From Morganella morganii_D (GTDB lineage Bacteria > Pseudomonadota > Gammaproteobacteria > Enterobacterales > Enterobacteriaceae), in NCBI GenBank assembly GCA_044772875.1, contig CP173058.1, positions 2,480,001-2,544,000 of the forward strand: a stretch of 64,000 nucleotides of DNA. Reading direction: 5' to 3'. The notes under the pieces are model-generated. The model did no database searches. It was not told the DNA's origin and saw only the letters and a program-made list of their open reading frames with translations. Shown here in pieces: positions 9,655-18,888 of this stretch. Each line of letters begins with the position of its first letter. Within the stretch, counting starts at the first letter, position 1. Made by a program: the position numbers and the translations under genes.

Positions 9655-12105
9655 TTACATAAACTTTTTTACACGCTTTGTCGGCTGTGCATTTGCCGGA
9701 TCGTCCGGCCAGAAATGTTTGGGATAACGCCCTTTCATCTCTTTCTGCACCTCCCGGTAGCTCCCGCCCCAGAAAGCTTTCAGATCCGCCGTCACCTGTA
9801 TCGGACGGTGTGCGGGCGATAACAGGCTGACCGTCACCGGCAGGCGTCCCTGCGCCACCACCGGTGTTTCACGGACACCATACATCTCCTGAATACGGAC
9901 TGCCATCACCGGCGGTTTATCCGCGGCATATTCTACAGGGATCCGGGTGCCGGTGGGTACTTCAAAATGACGCGGGAACTGCATATCAAGCCATTGCTGC
10001 TGTGACCAGTCCATCCGCTGACGCAGCGCGCCGTACAGATCCAGTTTTGCCAGTTGCTGCTGATTACGCACGCCGGTCAGATACGGCGACAACCACCCAT
10101 CAAGCGCGGCAAGCAGTGTATCATTATCTGCTGCCGGCAGCGCCTGTTCCGGGAACAGATCGTTTGCCAGGTTCTGGCGGATAAGTAACTGCTCACAAGC
10201 TTCATTCAGCGGCAGAACGGATAAACCCTGTTCGCGGATCCGGGTGAGCAGCGCTTCGCGGACAATCTCATCAGACGGTGCTGCCAGCGGTTTACGCTCA
10301 ATAATCAGTTGCCCGCAGGTGACCGCCTGCCACGCCTGCCAGTTGCCTTTGTTTTCATCACGGGTCAGGCGGTTTTCTGTTTTCAGCAGATGCGGCGCCA
10401 TTTCTGCCAGTTGTGACAGTTCAAACGGCACGGCTCTCAGAATCCGGGCATTGGCCTGCTGCTCATTTTGCAGGATCAGCGGAGCGATAAGCCCGGACTC
10501 ATTACCCAGCGGGCTGCTCTCATCCGTGACCGCCCCGGTGCCGTTTGCCAGCAGAAAAGTACCGGAGCGTCCCCGGCTCCCGGCTATTCTGTCCGGAAAG
10601 CCCTGCAATAAAGTGCGGCACAACCAGCGGCTGTCCGGGTCATATGCCGGTTTTCTGACCGGCAGACCGGCGGCCTGTAACAGCTGGTGCGCCCGTTTAT
10701 CCCAACGGGCGGAGGGATGTGTCAGATCATGCAGCAGATTACCGTTACCTTCCCGGGAAGGTTCTTCCAGCGCGGCAATCAGCCGGGCGGCGTAGTATAT
10801 CTGCGCCGGTTCTTCATTGAGCGTGTAAAGCCACAATGCGGAAAGGCGCGGCTCTGTCCCGGAGGCGGTCATTGCCGCACCCTTACCGGTCAGTCCGCCC
10901 TGCGGCAGCAGACAGCCCATTTCTGTCAGTAATTTTTTCGCCGCCTGTACCGCCACGGCAGGCGGGGTATCAAGCCAGGAAAGCTGCGATACCTCACGGC
11001 AGCCCCACTGCGCCAGGTTCAGCATCAGTCCGGCCAGGTCACTGTGGCAGATTTCAGGTTCACTGTGAGCAGCAGCACGTTCCGCTTCCGCCTGTCCGCA
11101 CAGATGCAGACAGACCCCCGGAGCCAAGCGTCCGGCACGCCCTGCCCGCTGTGTCATCGATGAGCGGCTGATGCGGCTGCGTACCAGACGGGTCAGCCCG
11201 CTGCGCGGATCAAACTGCGCGGTTTTCTCCAGACAACTGTCCACTACCAGTGTTACACCTTCGATAGTCAGACTGGTTTCAGCAATATTGGTCGCCAGCA
11301 CGATTTTACGCATACCCGGCGGCGGCGGCTCTGTCGCCTGTTGCTGCTCTTTCAGGGAAAGTGCTCCGTACAGCGGACAGATAAGGGTATCTGCATCCGT
11401 TTTGCCGGTCAGTTGTTCCTGTAACCGGCAGATTTCCGCCTGTCCCGGCAGGAATACCAGCACGGAACCAGCCTCCTGCTGATACAGTTGTAACACCGCC
11501 CGTGCCACCTCACTGATAAAAGGCTGATGAGCACTGAGCAGCTGATACCGTCTTTCCACCGGAAAAGCACGCCCCTCCGCCGTGATCACCTCCGCCTGCG
11601 GCAGCAGGGACAGCAGTTGTTCATTATCTAAAGTCGCGGACATCACCAGCAGACGCAGATCATCACGCAGCGAAGACTGCACATCCAGCAGCAGGGCAAG
11701 AGCGATATCAGCCTGTAAATTACGTTCATGGAACTCATCCAGAATAACAATACTTACTTCAGATAATTCCGGATCCTGCTGTAACATTCTGACCAGAATT
11801 CCCTCAGTAACAACTTCAAACTGGGTGCCCGCACTGACCCGGGTTTCGCCGCGCATCCGGTAACCTACCGTTTCCCCCGGACGTTCCCCGAGCTGTGACG
11901 CCAGCCGGTGTGCCACACTGCGGGCCGCGATGCGGCGGGGCTCCAGCATGATAATCCGCCCGGTGACAGAGGCATCTTTCAGCATCAGCAGCGGCAGAAT
12001 AGTGGATTTCCCGCTGCCGGTCGGAGCCTGTAACAACACCTGCGGGGCACTTTTCAGTGCCGTACTGAGTACCGGATAAATGTTACAAACGGGGGAATAT
12101 GTCAC
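9655..12105 (-). CDS. hrpB: ATP-dependent RNA helicase HrpB (DEAH box)
   Basis: An 816-residue DExH-box helicase, near the usual size of HrpB. Motif I is G-S-G-K-S-T at 30-35, motif II D-E-F-H at 123-126, motif III S-A-T at 156-158, and motif VI Q-R-A-G-R-A-G-R. The HrpB-specific C-terminal domain is present, including the W-L-S-P-Y-L and H-R-P-I-Q-V-T segments. The start is GTG at 12105-12103 with GAGG five bases upstream on the minus strand. The cellular substrate of HrpB is not established in E. coli. Confidence 0.95.
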   Translation of the reverse strand: MTYSPVCNIYPVLSTALKSAPQVLLQAPTGSGKSTILPLLMLKDASVTGRIIMLEPRRIAARSVAHRLASQLGERPGETVGYRMRGETRVSAGTQFEVVTEGILVRMLQQDPELSEVSIVILDEFHERNLQADIALALLLDVQSSLRDDLRLLVMSATLDNEQLLSLLPQAEVITAEGRAFPVERRYQLLSAHQPFISEVARAVLQLYQQEAGSVLVFLPGQAEICRLQEQLTGKTDADTLICPLYGALSLKEQQQATEPPPPGMRKIVLATNIAETSLTIEGVTLVVDSCLEKTAQFDPRSGLTRLVRSRISRSSMTQRAGRAGRLAPGVCLHLCGQAEAERAAAHSEPEICHSDLAGLMLNLAQWGCREVSQLSWLDTPPAVAVQAAKKLLTEMGCLLPQGGLTGKGAAMTASGTEPRLSALWLYTLNEEPAQIYYAARLIAALEEPSREGNGNLLHDLTHPSARWDKRAHQLLQAAGLPVRKPAYDPDSRWLCRTLLQGFPDRIAGSRGRSGTFLLANGTGAVTDESSPLGNESGLIAPLILQNEQQANARILRAVPFELSQLAEMAPHLLKTENRLTRDENKGNWQAWQAVTCGQLIIERKPLAAPSDEIVREALLTRIREQGLSVLPLNEACEQLLIRQNLANDLFPEQALPAADNDTLLAALDGWLSPYLTGVRNQQQLAKLDLYGALRQRMDWSQQQWLDMQFPRHFEVPTGTRIPVEYAADKPPVMAVRIQEMYGVRETPVVAQGRLPVTVSLLSPAHRPIQVTADLKAFWGGSYREVQKEMKGRYPKHFWPDDPANAQPTKRVKKFM

Positions 12106-12197
12106 AAAAACCTCATCATTATCTGCTTAACTTTCGACGCACAACATTGTAGCATTGCCGCCCCCTGAAAAGTGCAGTCACATTGACAGGAGTTACG

Positions 12198-12908
12198 ATG
12201 GAATTTCATCCCCCGTTACAGGCGGGTACGCTGGTACAGCGTTACAAACGTTTTCTTGCGGATATTATCACCCGGGACGGCCGCACCATCACCATTCATT
12301 GTGCCAATACCGGCGCGATGACGGGCTGTGCCACGCCGGGTGATACCGTCTGGTATTCCGAATCCGCCAATGCGAAACGCAAGTACCCGCACAGCTGGGA
12401 GCTGACACAGACGCAGGACGGACATCTGATTTGCGTGAATACTCTGCAGGCAAACCGGGTTGTGGCTGAAGCCATTGCGCAGAACCGGATCCCGGAACTT
12501 GCCGGGTATCAGACGTGCGCACAGGAAGTAAGATACGGCAGTGAAAACAGCCGGATTGATTTTTTACTGACGGATCCGCAGAAAAAACCCTGCTATGTTG
12601 AGGTAAAATCTGTCACGCTGCTGGAAAATGAACACGGTTATTTTCCTGACGCAGTAACTTTACGTGGACAAAAACACTTGCGTGAGTTACAAGCAATTGC
12701 TGAAGCGGGAAATCGTGCTGTTCTGTTTTTTGCTGTACTGCATTCAGGGATTGAGACCGTATCAGACGCAGCACACATTGATAAAAAATATTCATCACTT
12801 TTGAGGAAGACATCACAATCCGGAACGGAAGTTATTTGTTACAGAATGCGGATGACAACGGATGGCATCACTGCCGGAGAAAAGATACCCTTCACATTCA
12901 TGGGGTGA
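12198..12908 (+). CDS. sfsA: Sugar fermentation stimulation protein SfsA homolog
   Basis: A 236-residue protein matching SfsA along its full length. It begins M-E-F-x-P-P-L-Q and carries N-T-G-A-M-T-G-C-A-T-P-G near residue 40 and E-V-K-S-V-T-L mid-protein. The family has an OB-like N-terminal part and a nuclease-like fold. In E. coli it was named for its effect on maltose genes and is said to bind DNA. The ATG at 12198 is chosen because AGGAG lies just upstream and it matches the E. coli N-terminus; an in-frame TTG at 12183 is less likely. sfsA before dksA is the E. coli order. Confidence 0.93.
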   Translation: MEFHPPLQAGTLVQRYKRFLADIITRDGRTITIHCANTGAMTGCATPGDTVWYSESANAKRKYPHSWELTQTQDGHLICVNTLQANRVVAEAIAQNRIPELAGYQTCAQEVRYGSENSRIDFLLTDPQKKPCYVEVKSVTLLENEHGYFPDAVTLRGQKHLRELQAIAEAGNRAVLFFAVLHSGIETVSDAAHIDKKYSSLLRKTSQSGTEVICYRMRMTTDGITAGEKIPFTFMG

Positions 12909-13095
12909 ATATCAATTTTTTTAATAATAAATAGGATGTTTTGTGAGTTGCGGGGTGAATAAACACGCTGTTCTTCACACCTTACAAAACTAATGAAATC
13001 AAGGGTTGCATTATCCATAATCATCTGCTATCTATAGCGGCCTATTTTTCCCCTCTAAGGGATATTGTCAGACATGCGTGTGTAGGAGAAGCATT

Positions 13096-13551
13096 ATGCA
13101 AGAAGGGCAAAAACGTAAAACCTCGTCCCTGAGCATTCTTGCCATTGCCGGCGTGGAGCCGTATCACGAGAAGGCAGGCGAAGAATACATGAACGAAGCC
13201 CAGTTGGCCCATTTCAAGCTGATACTTGAAGCATGGCGCAACCAACTCAGGGATGAAGTAAACCGCACTGTCACGCACATGCAGGATGAAGCTGCTAACT
13301 TCCCGGACCCGGTTGACCGTGCCGCTCAGGAAGAAGAATTCAGCCTGGAACTTCGTAACCGTGACCGCGAACGCAAACTGATCAAAAAGATCGAAAAAAC
13401 CCTCAAAAAGGTTGAAGACGACGATTTTGGTTTTTGTGAGTCCTGCGGAGTCGAAATCGGTATCCGCCGTTTAGAGGCACGTCCGACCGCAGATTTATGT
13501 ATCGACTGTAAGACGCTGGCTGAAATCCGAGAAAAGCAGATGGCGGGCTGA
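13096..13551 (+). CDS. dksA: RNA polymerase-binding transcription factor DksA
   Basis: A 151-residue protein nearly identical to E. coli DksA. It binds the RNA polymerase secondary channel and, with ppGpp, adjusts rRNA and amino-acid promoters. The coiled-coil tip residues D-x-x-D/A are in P-V-D-R-A-A-Q-E-E. The zinc finger uses C-E-S-C at about 114-117 and C-I-D-C at about 135-138. The ATG at 13096 has GGAG seven bases before it and gives the exact family length; a frame extension to 13078 has no support. Confidence 0.98.
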   Translation: MQEGQKRKTSSLSILAIAGVEPYHEKAGEEYMNEAQLAHFKLILEAWRNQLRDEVNRTVTHMQDEAANFPDPVDRAAQEEEFSLELRNRDRERKLIKKIEKTLKKVEDDDFGFCESCGVEIGIRRLEARPTADLCIDCKTLAEIREKQMAG

Positions 13552-13564
13552 CAGATTCACCACA

Positions 13565-13595
13565 GACGGCGCTTTGACAGCGCCGTCCGTTTTTC
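13565..13595 (+). terminator. Terminator of dksA
   Basis: A 9-bp stem GACGGCGCT / AGCGCCGTC with TTGAC loop, then CGTTTTTC, starting 13 bases after the dksA stop. The gluQ start lies 12 bases beyond it. Confidence 0.85.
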
Positions 13596-13606
13596 TGCCT
13601 CTTCAG

Positions 13607-14509
13607 ATGATAGAATATTCTGCTGTCTCAGCGCCAGGTTATACCGGCCGCTTCGCACCCTCTCCCTCAGGTGCGCTTCATTTCGGCTCTCTGGTGACCG
13701 CACTGGGGAGTTACCTTCAGGCCCGTCATCACGGCGGACGCTGGCTTCTCCGTATTGATGATATTGATCCGCCCCGCGAAGTTCCGGGCGCTGCGGATGC
13801 CATTCTGCGTATTCTTGATCACTATGGTCTGCACTGGGACGGCGATGTGCTGTATCAGTCGGGCCGCCATGATGCTTACCGTGATGTGATTGAACAGCTG
13901 AAAGCAACAGGACTGTGCTATTACTGCACCTGCACACGGCATGATATTCACGACAGCGGCGGCCATTACCCCAGCACCTGCCGTCAGCGCAGACTGCCGC
14001 CGGATAACGCCGCACTGCGGCTTATCAGAACCCACCCAGTGTACCATTTTACCGATGGTCTGCGGGGGAATGTGTTTGCGGATAATGCCACGGCAGAGGA
14101 AGATATTATTATCTTCCGCAAAGATAAGCTGTTTGCCTATAACCTGGTGGTGGTGCTCGATGATGATTATCAGGGCGTGACCGAAGTGGTCAGGGGTGCG
14201 GATTTACTGTATCCCTCCTCGCATCAGCTCTCATTATACCGTCAGCTCGGGCTGCCGGAACCGCATTATATGCATTTGCCGTTGATGCTGAGCCCGGCGG
14301 CGCGTAAACTCTCCAAGCAAAATCATGCCACCCCGGTGCCGCTCAGTGATCCGCGCCCGCTGTTATGGCAGGCGTTACAGGTGCTCCGGCAGCCGCTGCC
14401 GGAGACAGACTGGCTGTCCCTTTCTCTGACTGAATTACTGGCATACAGTGTGCGGAACTGGAATATTACCACCGTGCCGCGCAATGATGTGGTGACAGAC
14501 AGGGAATAA
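13607..14509 (+). CDS. gluQ: Glutamyl-Q tRNA(Asp) synthetase
   Basis: A truncated glutamyl-tRNA synthetase paralog (300 residues) that attaches glutamate to queuosine in the anticodon of tRNA(Asp). Signatures are G-R-F-A-P-S-P-S-G-x-L-H-F-G-S-L at 14-29, R-I-D-D-I-D-P-P-R-E-V-P, a zinc site starting Y-Y-C-T-C-T, and the KMSKS-like K-L-S-K-Q. No anticodon-binding domain is present, as normal for this enzyme. The start at 13607 sits just past the dksA terminator hairpin. The gene order dksA-gluQ-pcnB is conserved in enterobacteria. Confidence 0.95.
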   Translation: MIEYSAVSAPGYTGRFAPSPSGALHFGSLVTALGSYLQARHHGGRWLLRIDDIDPPREVPGAADAILRILDHYGLHWDGDVLYQSGRHDAYRDVIEQLKATGLCYYCTCTRHDIHDSGGHYPSTCRQRRLPPDNAALRLIRTHPVYHFTDGLRGNVFADNATAEEDIIIFRKDKLFAYNLVVVLDDDYQGVTEVVRGADLLYPSSHQLSLYRQLGLPEPHYMHLPLMLSPAARKLSKQNHATPVPLSDPRPLLWQALQVLRQPLPETDWLSLSLTELLAYSVRNWNITTVPRNDVVTDRE

Positions 14510-14609
14510 TTCCGCAATATCCGGGGTAAAGCATTCTCAAAAAACCAAGTGTACGATATTATTAGTCGCTTATTTTTTAGATCATTTAATTGTTATACAG
14601 AGGTGTACC

Positions 14610-16145
14610 ATTTTAAACCGAGTCGCAAAGTTCTGTCGCAGTCTGATTTCCCGCGAGAATAAAGCAGATTGCACAGAGGCTGCCAATGAAAGGCCGGCCC
14701 CGAATGCTGACCATACGCCGCAGAATCCGTCACCCCGTGAGGTTTCCCCCGCGCGTCCTGCCGCTAAACGCAAAAAGCCGGCAAAAAATATGGATAACAG
14801 CGGGACAGTCAGCGCAACGGTAATTCCCCGCAACAGTCACTCTATTTCCCGTCAGGACATCAGTGAGAATGCGCTGAAGGTTCTGTACCGCCTGAATAAA
14901 TCCGGTTTTGACGCTTATCTGGTCGGCGGCGGTGTCCGTGATTTGCTGCTGGAACGCAAACCCAAAGATTTTGATATCGCGACCAATGCCACACCGGATG
15001 AAGTGAGAAAACTGTTCCGCAACTGCCGTCTGGTCGGCCGCCGTTTCCGTCTGGCACACATTATGTTCGGACCGGACATTATCGAGGTTGCGACCTTCCG
15101 TGGTCCGCATGACAATACCGAACCGGCTGATGACGGCAAAGCCCGCTCTCAACAGGGCAAAAACGGCATGCTGCTGCGCGATAATATTTTCGGCACCATT
15201 GAAGAAGACGCTGTCCGCCGCGATTTCACCATTAACAGCCTCTATTACAGTGTGGCTGATTTTACCGTCCGTGATTATGTCGGCGGACTGGCGGATTTAC
15301 AGCAGCGGATTATCCGCCTGATCGGCGATCCGGAAACCCGTTACCGGGAAGATCCGGTGCGTATGTTGCGCGCCATCCGGTTTGCCGCCAAACTGGATAT
15401 GACCATCGAACCGAAGACCGCCGCACCTATCCGCACACTGAGCACACTGCTGCGCGATATTCCGCCTGCGCGTCTGTTCGAGGAAGTCCTCAAATTATTA
15501 CAGGCCGGTGACGGACACCGCACCTTTGAATTATTACGTGAATACGATCTGCTGGATATGCTGTTCCCTCTGGTTGCCGGGCCGCTGAAAGAGAACACGA
15601 ACACCCCGCTGTCCCGTATCGTGGATCAGGTTCTGAAAAATACCGATTACCGTATTCATCATGATCAGCGTGTCAATCCGGCCTTCCTGTTTGCCGTGAT
15701 GCTGTGGTATCCGCTGTGCGAACATGCGGAAAAACTGACTCAGGAGAGCGGACTGGCCTATTACGAAGCTTTCGCTATCGCCATTAATGACATCCTGGAT
15801 GAACAGTGCCGTGCGATTGCCATTCCGAAACGCCTGACCACCACCATGCGTGATATCTGGCAGTTACAGTTACGTCTGCCGCGCCGCCAGGGCAAACGTG
15901 CGATCCGTCTGATGGAAAATCAGAAGTTCCGTGCGGCCTTTGATCTGCTGGAACTGCGCGCCAATGTGGAAGGTCGTCACGAACTGCAGGAGCTGGCTCA
16001 CTGGTGGGCGGATTTCCAGCAGGCAAATGCCCCGCAGCAGCGCTCTATGGTCACAGAGCTGGGCAGTGATCCGGTTAAACGCCGTCCGCGTCCGCGCCGC
16101 CGTCATCCGCGCGCCCGTCAGGGTAACGGAAACAGCGAATCATGA
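14610..16145 (+). CDS. pcnB: Poly(A) polymerase I, AUU start codon
   Basis: Adds 3' poly(A) tails that mark RNA for decay. The first ATG in frame (14790) would cut off about 60 residues. The open frame continues upstream to an ATT at 14610 preceded by AGAGG. The encoded N-terminus (L-N-R-V-A-K-F-C-R-S-L-I-S-R-E) aligns with that of E. coli PcnB, which is known to start at AUU. With this start the protein has 511 residues. The nucleotidyltransferase motif L-V-G-G-G-V-R-D-L-L is near 104-113 with D-F-D at 120-122, and an Arg-rich C-terminal tail is present. A Pro/Ala/basic linker at about 27-60 is longer than in E. coli. The stop overlaps the folK start (ATGA). Confidence 0.95.
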   Translation: MLNRVAKFCRSLISRENKADCTEAANERPAPNADHTPQNPSPREVSPARPAAKRKKPAKNMDNSGTVSATVIPRNSHSISRQDISENALKVLYRLNKSGFDAYLVGGGVRDLLLERKPKDFDIATNATPDEVRKLFRNCRLVGRRFRLAHIMFGPDIIEVATFRGPHDNTEPADDGKARSQQGKNGMLLRDNIFGTIEEDAVRRDFTINSLYYSVADFTVRDYVGGLADLQQRIIRLIGDPETRYREDPVRMLRAIRFAAKLDMTIEPKTAAPIRTLSTLLRDIPPARLFEEVLKLLQAGDGHRTFELLREYDLLDMLFPLVAGPLKENTNTPLSRIVDQVLKNTDYRIHHDQRVNPAFLFAVMLWYPLCEHAEKLTQESGLAYYEAFAIAINDILDEQCRAIAIPKRLTTTMRDIWQLQLRLPRRQGKRAIRLMENQKFRAAFDLLELRANVEGRHELQELAHWWADFQQANAPQQRSMVTELGSDPVKRRPRPRRRHPRARQGNGNSES

Positions 16146-16642
16146 TTCCGGTCTATATTGCGATCGGCAGTAATCTTGCCGATCCGCTCGATCAGGTAAA
16201 CCGGGCGATTACAGCACTGGACGCGATCCCGCAAAGCCGTCTGGTGCGCCACTCTTCTTTTTACCGCACCGCGCCGATGGGACCCGCCGGACAGCCTGAT
16301 TATCTTAATGCCGCTGTTCTGCTGGAAACAGACCTGACACCGCACCAGCTGCTCGATGCCACCCGGGCCATCGAACTGGCACACGGCCGTGTCCGCAAAG
16401 ATGAGCGCTGGGGCCCCCGCACGTTAGACTTAGATATCATGCTGTTTGGTGATATGGTCATCAGTGACGCGCGGCTGACGGTGCCGCATTACGGCCTGAA
16501 AGTGCGTGAATTTATGCTGTATCCGCTGGCAGAAATCGCCCCCGGACTGATTCTGCCGGACGGCGAATCACTGGCGGCGGTTGTTGCCCGCACCCCGGAA
16601 AACGGGCTTGGCCTCTGGTCATCATCAGAGCCGGTACGCTGA
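16142..16642 (+). CDS. folK: 6-hydroxymethyl-7,8-dihydropterin pyrophosphokinase
   Basis: A 166-residue enzyme of folate synthesis transferring pyrophosphate from ATP to 6-hydroxymethyl-dihydropterin. Family marks are I-A-I-G-S-N-L at the N-terminus, S-S-F-Y-R-T-A-P-M-G, and the signature R-W-G-P-R-T-L-D-L-D-I-M-L-F-G, whose two Asp bind magnesium. Translationally coupled to pcnB through a 4-base ATGA overlap. In E. coli the next genes are panB and panC; here panB is absent and the panC-like gene follows after 34 bases. Confidence 0.97.
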   Translation: MIPVYIAIGSNLADPLDQVNRAITALDAIPQSRLVRHSSFYRTAPMGPAGQPDYLNAAVLLETDLTPHQLLDATRAIELAHGRVRKDERWGPRTLDLDIMLFGDMVISDARLTVPHYGLKVREFMLYPLAEIAPGLILPDGESLAAVVARTPENGLGLWSSSEPVR

Positions 16643-16676
16643 ACTTTCTGCTCAACAGACAGACAAGGAGACACTG

Positions 16677-17564
16677 ATGCGGATTATTGAGACTGCGCTG
16701 ATCCTGCGCAAAGAGATTGCCCGTCTGCGGACTGACGGCAAACGTGTTGCGTTTATCCCGACGATGGGAAACCTGCACGAAGGCCACCTGGCACTGATAA
16801 AAGAAGCCCGTGCCCGGGCGGATATTATCGTGGTGTCTGTCTTTGTTAACCCGCTTCAGTTCCCGCTGGAAGATGATTTGCAGCGCTACCCGCGCACACT
16901 CCAGGCTGACTGTGAGAAACTGAGCAAAGCTCAGGTGGATCTGGTGTATGCGCCGGCGGTCAGTGATGTCTATCCTTACGGATTCACACACCAGACTCAG
17001 GTAATCGTACCGCCGCTGTTACATCAGTGTGATGAGCCGCATCAGCGTACCCGTCTGCGCGGCATCGCCACAGTGATGTGCAAACTGTTCAACCTGGTGC
17101 AGCCGGATATTGTTTTCTTCGGCACCAATGATCATCCGCGTTTCCTGACGATCCGCCGTCTGATCCGTGATCTGAATTATGACATTGCACTGGCCGCCAT
17201 TCCGACCGTCCGGGAAAAAACCGGGCTGGCACTCAGCTCCTGCAATACCTTGCTGAATAAAGAGGAAAAAGAGACGGCACCGCGTCTGTATCAGGTCATG
17301 CAGAGCCTGGCAGATATGATCCGTGAACGTCCCAGTGCCATTGCCGAAAGCCTGGATAATGCCCGTGATGATTTAAGCCGTGCCGGATTCCGGGATATCA
17401 GCCTGGAAATCTGTGATGCCGATGATCTGGAAGCCGTACGCGTTAACAGTGAAAAGGCCGTGATTCTGGCCTCCGCCCGGCTGGGGACTATCCGCCTGAT
17501 AGACTGCCTGCATGTCAACATGCCGAACCCGGCTGGCAGTGAGGCATCCTCTCCGTCACTGTAA
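16677..17564 (+). CDS. PanC-like protein with missing catalytic residues
   Basis: A 295-residue relative of pantothenate synthetase (E. coli PanC, 283), which joins pantoate and beta-alanine using ATP. It aligns without gaps over the first 190 residues and keeps the HIGH-type site P-T-M-G-N-L-H-E-G-H (H34, H37), N58 and Q61. Other conserved positions are changed: the lysine of G-E-K-D-F-Q-Q is Asn151 and its last Gln is Arg155 (here G-T-N-D-H-P-R); the Arg of A-L-S-S-R-N is Cys189; the H-F-R-G histidine is Arg126. Lys151, Gln155 and Arg189 correspond to ATP/pantoate-contacting residues in studied PanC enzymes, so activity is doubtful. The frame is intact, with GGAG seven bases before the ATG. 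The E. coli-type neighbours panB and panD are missing. Its last 50 bases overlap the 3' end of the convergent prtF-like gene. Confidence 0.85.
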   Translation: MRIIETALILRKEIARLRTDGKRVAFIPTMGNLHEGHLALIKEARARADIIVVSVFVNPLQFPLEDDLQRYPRTLQADCEKLSKAQVDLVYAPAVSDVYPYGFTHQTQVIVPPLLHQCDEPHQRTRLRGIATVMCKLFNLVQPDIVFFGTNDHPRFLTIRRLIRDLNYDIALAAIPTVREKTGLALSSCNTLLNKEEKETAPRLYQVMQSLADMIRERPSAIAESLDNARDDLSRAGFRDISLEICDADDLEAVRVNSEKAVILASARLGTIRLIDCLHVNMPNPAGSEASSPSL

Positions 17565-18888
17565 AATAGTCCTCAATCTGCCTGAAAAGCGCTGTTTCCG
17601 GCGTGCTGCTGTAATAATGCAGCCGGAACCAGGACAGAAGCCCGTCATAGCGGGCTTTTGTCAGTTCCTGCTCTGCCTGATAATACTGATCCCGGGCATT
17701 TGCCACATCCGGCTGGCTGTTCTGCCCCGCCGCATACCCTTTTTCCGCCGCTGTTACCTGTAACCGTGCCGCCGCCGCAGCCTGTTCCAGTGCGGCCAGT
17801 TGTACACCGCTGCGGCGGAACGCCTGATACTGACGCGCCAGGTCACGCCGCAGTGTCTGCACCAGCGCATCCTGCTCATACTGTGCCTGCTGAATCTGAG
17901 CGGATGCCTTGCGCATTCCCGCCAGATCTTTTCCGCCACTGAACAGCGGGACAGAAAGATGGATCCCCGCACTGAGATTACGGTAACGCTGCCCCACAGT
18001 ATCATTGCTGTCTGATTGGGTATCTGACCAGGCCGCAAAGAGCTGTGCTGACGGCATAAATGCGCCGCGCTGCACCTCTGCCGCCGCTTTTGACAGTGCA
18101 GTTTCATATTGTGCCGCTTTGATTTCCGGATGCACGGTCAGCATCTTCTGCTCCTGAGCCGCATAATTATCATCCTTCAGTTGCGGCAGCCGGAAATTCC
18201 CCGGTTTCAGTGACGGAATGTCCTGTATCCGCAAATGCGGCAGTCCGGTGAGATCAGATAATATAAGCAGTGCATTCAGGCTTTCCGCCTCTGTTTCTGC
18301 GATTTGTGCCTGACGCTGATGCAGGCGGGTGCGGGCAGATTCAACCTCCGTCACAGTCCCTTCCCCGAGCTGCAAAAGGCGCTGCGCTGCTGTCAGCTGT
18401 GAGGTATTCAGTTCCAGCCGGAGCCGGTCTGTTTTCTCTGTTTCCAGAGCACAGGCCAGATTCAGATAAGCAGAGACCAGCCGGTTCATCAACTCTGCCT
18501 GCTGTATCTGCAACCGGCTCTCTGCGGCAGTACCGCGTATCTGTGCAGTCCGGTACTGATGGTATGCCGTATAGTCAAACAGCGGCTGCGTCACCACCAG
18601 GTTGAGAGAGTGACTGCGGTAACGCCGCTGATCAGTTACCGGTGCCCGCTGTGTCAGCCGGTTATGCGGCGTATTCTGATAACTCAGCCCGGCTGACGGC
18701 AGAAGGTGTGATTTTCCGGCGGCAGCCTCCGCCTGTTCCGCTTCATGCACCTTACCCGCCGCGCGGAATGAGAGATCATTTTCCAGCGCGGATCGGCGGA
18801 GTTCAGACAGCGTCACGGCCTGCACACCGGCGGACAACAAACACAGTAGTGCCGCACAAAAAATATTTACATAATGCACAGGGCTCAC
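17515..18888 (-). CDS. prtF: TolC-family outer-membrane component of serralysin type I secretion system
   Basis: A 457-residue outer-membrane efflux protein with signal peptide (cleavage after G-V-Q-A near 24) and two repeated OEP domains rich in Ala/Gln/Leu heptads that form the periplasmic tunnel. With PrtD and PrtE it builds the channel for the protease encoded upstream. The start is GTG at 18888, overlapping the prtE stop by four bases (GTGA), which indicates coupling. Its 3' end overlaps the end of the panC-like gene on the other strand by 50 bases, so a short tail past the usual C-terminus may be recent. The closest named relatives would be PrtF/AprF/LipD. Confidence 0.9.
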   Translation of the reverse strand: MSPVHYVNIFCAALLCLLSAGVQAVTLSELRRSALENDLSFRAAGKVHEAEQAEAAAGKSHLLPSAGLSYQNTPHNRLTQRAPVTDQRRYRSHSLNLVVTQPLFDYTAYHQYRTAQIRGTAAESRLQIQQAELMNRLVSAYLNLACALETEKTDRLRLELNTSQLTAAQRLLQLGEGTVTEVESARTRLHQRQAQIAETEAESLNALLILSDLTGLPHLRIQDIPSLKPGNFRLPQLKDDNYAAQEQKMLTVHPEIKAAQYETALSKAAAEVQRGAFMPSAQLFAAWSDTQSDSNDTVGQRYRNLSAGIHLSVPLFSGGKDLAGMRKASAQIQQAQYEQDALVQTLRRDLARQYQAFRRSGVQLAALEQAAAAARLQVTAAEKGYAAGQNSQPDVANARDQYYQAEQELTKARYDGLLSWFRLHYYSSTPETALFRQIEDYFTVTERMPHCQPGSAC

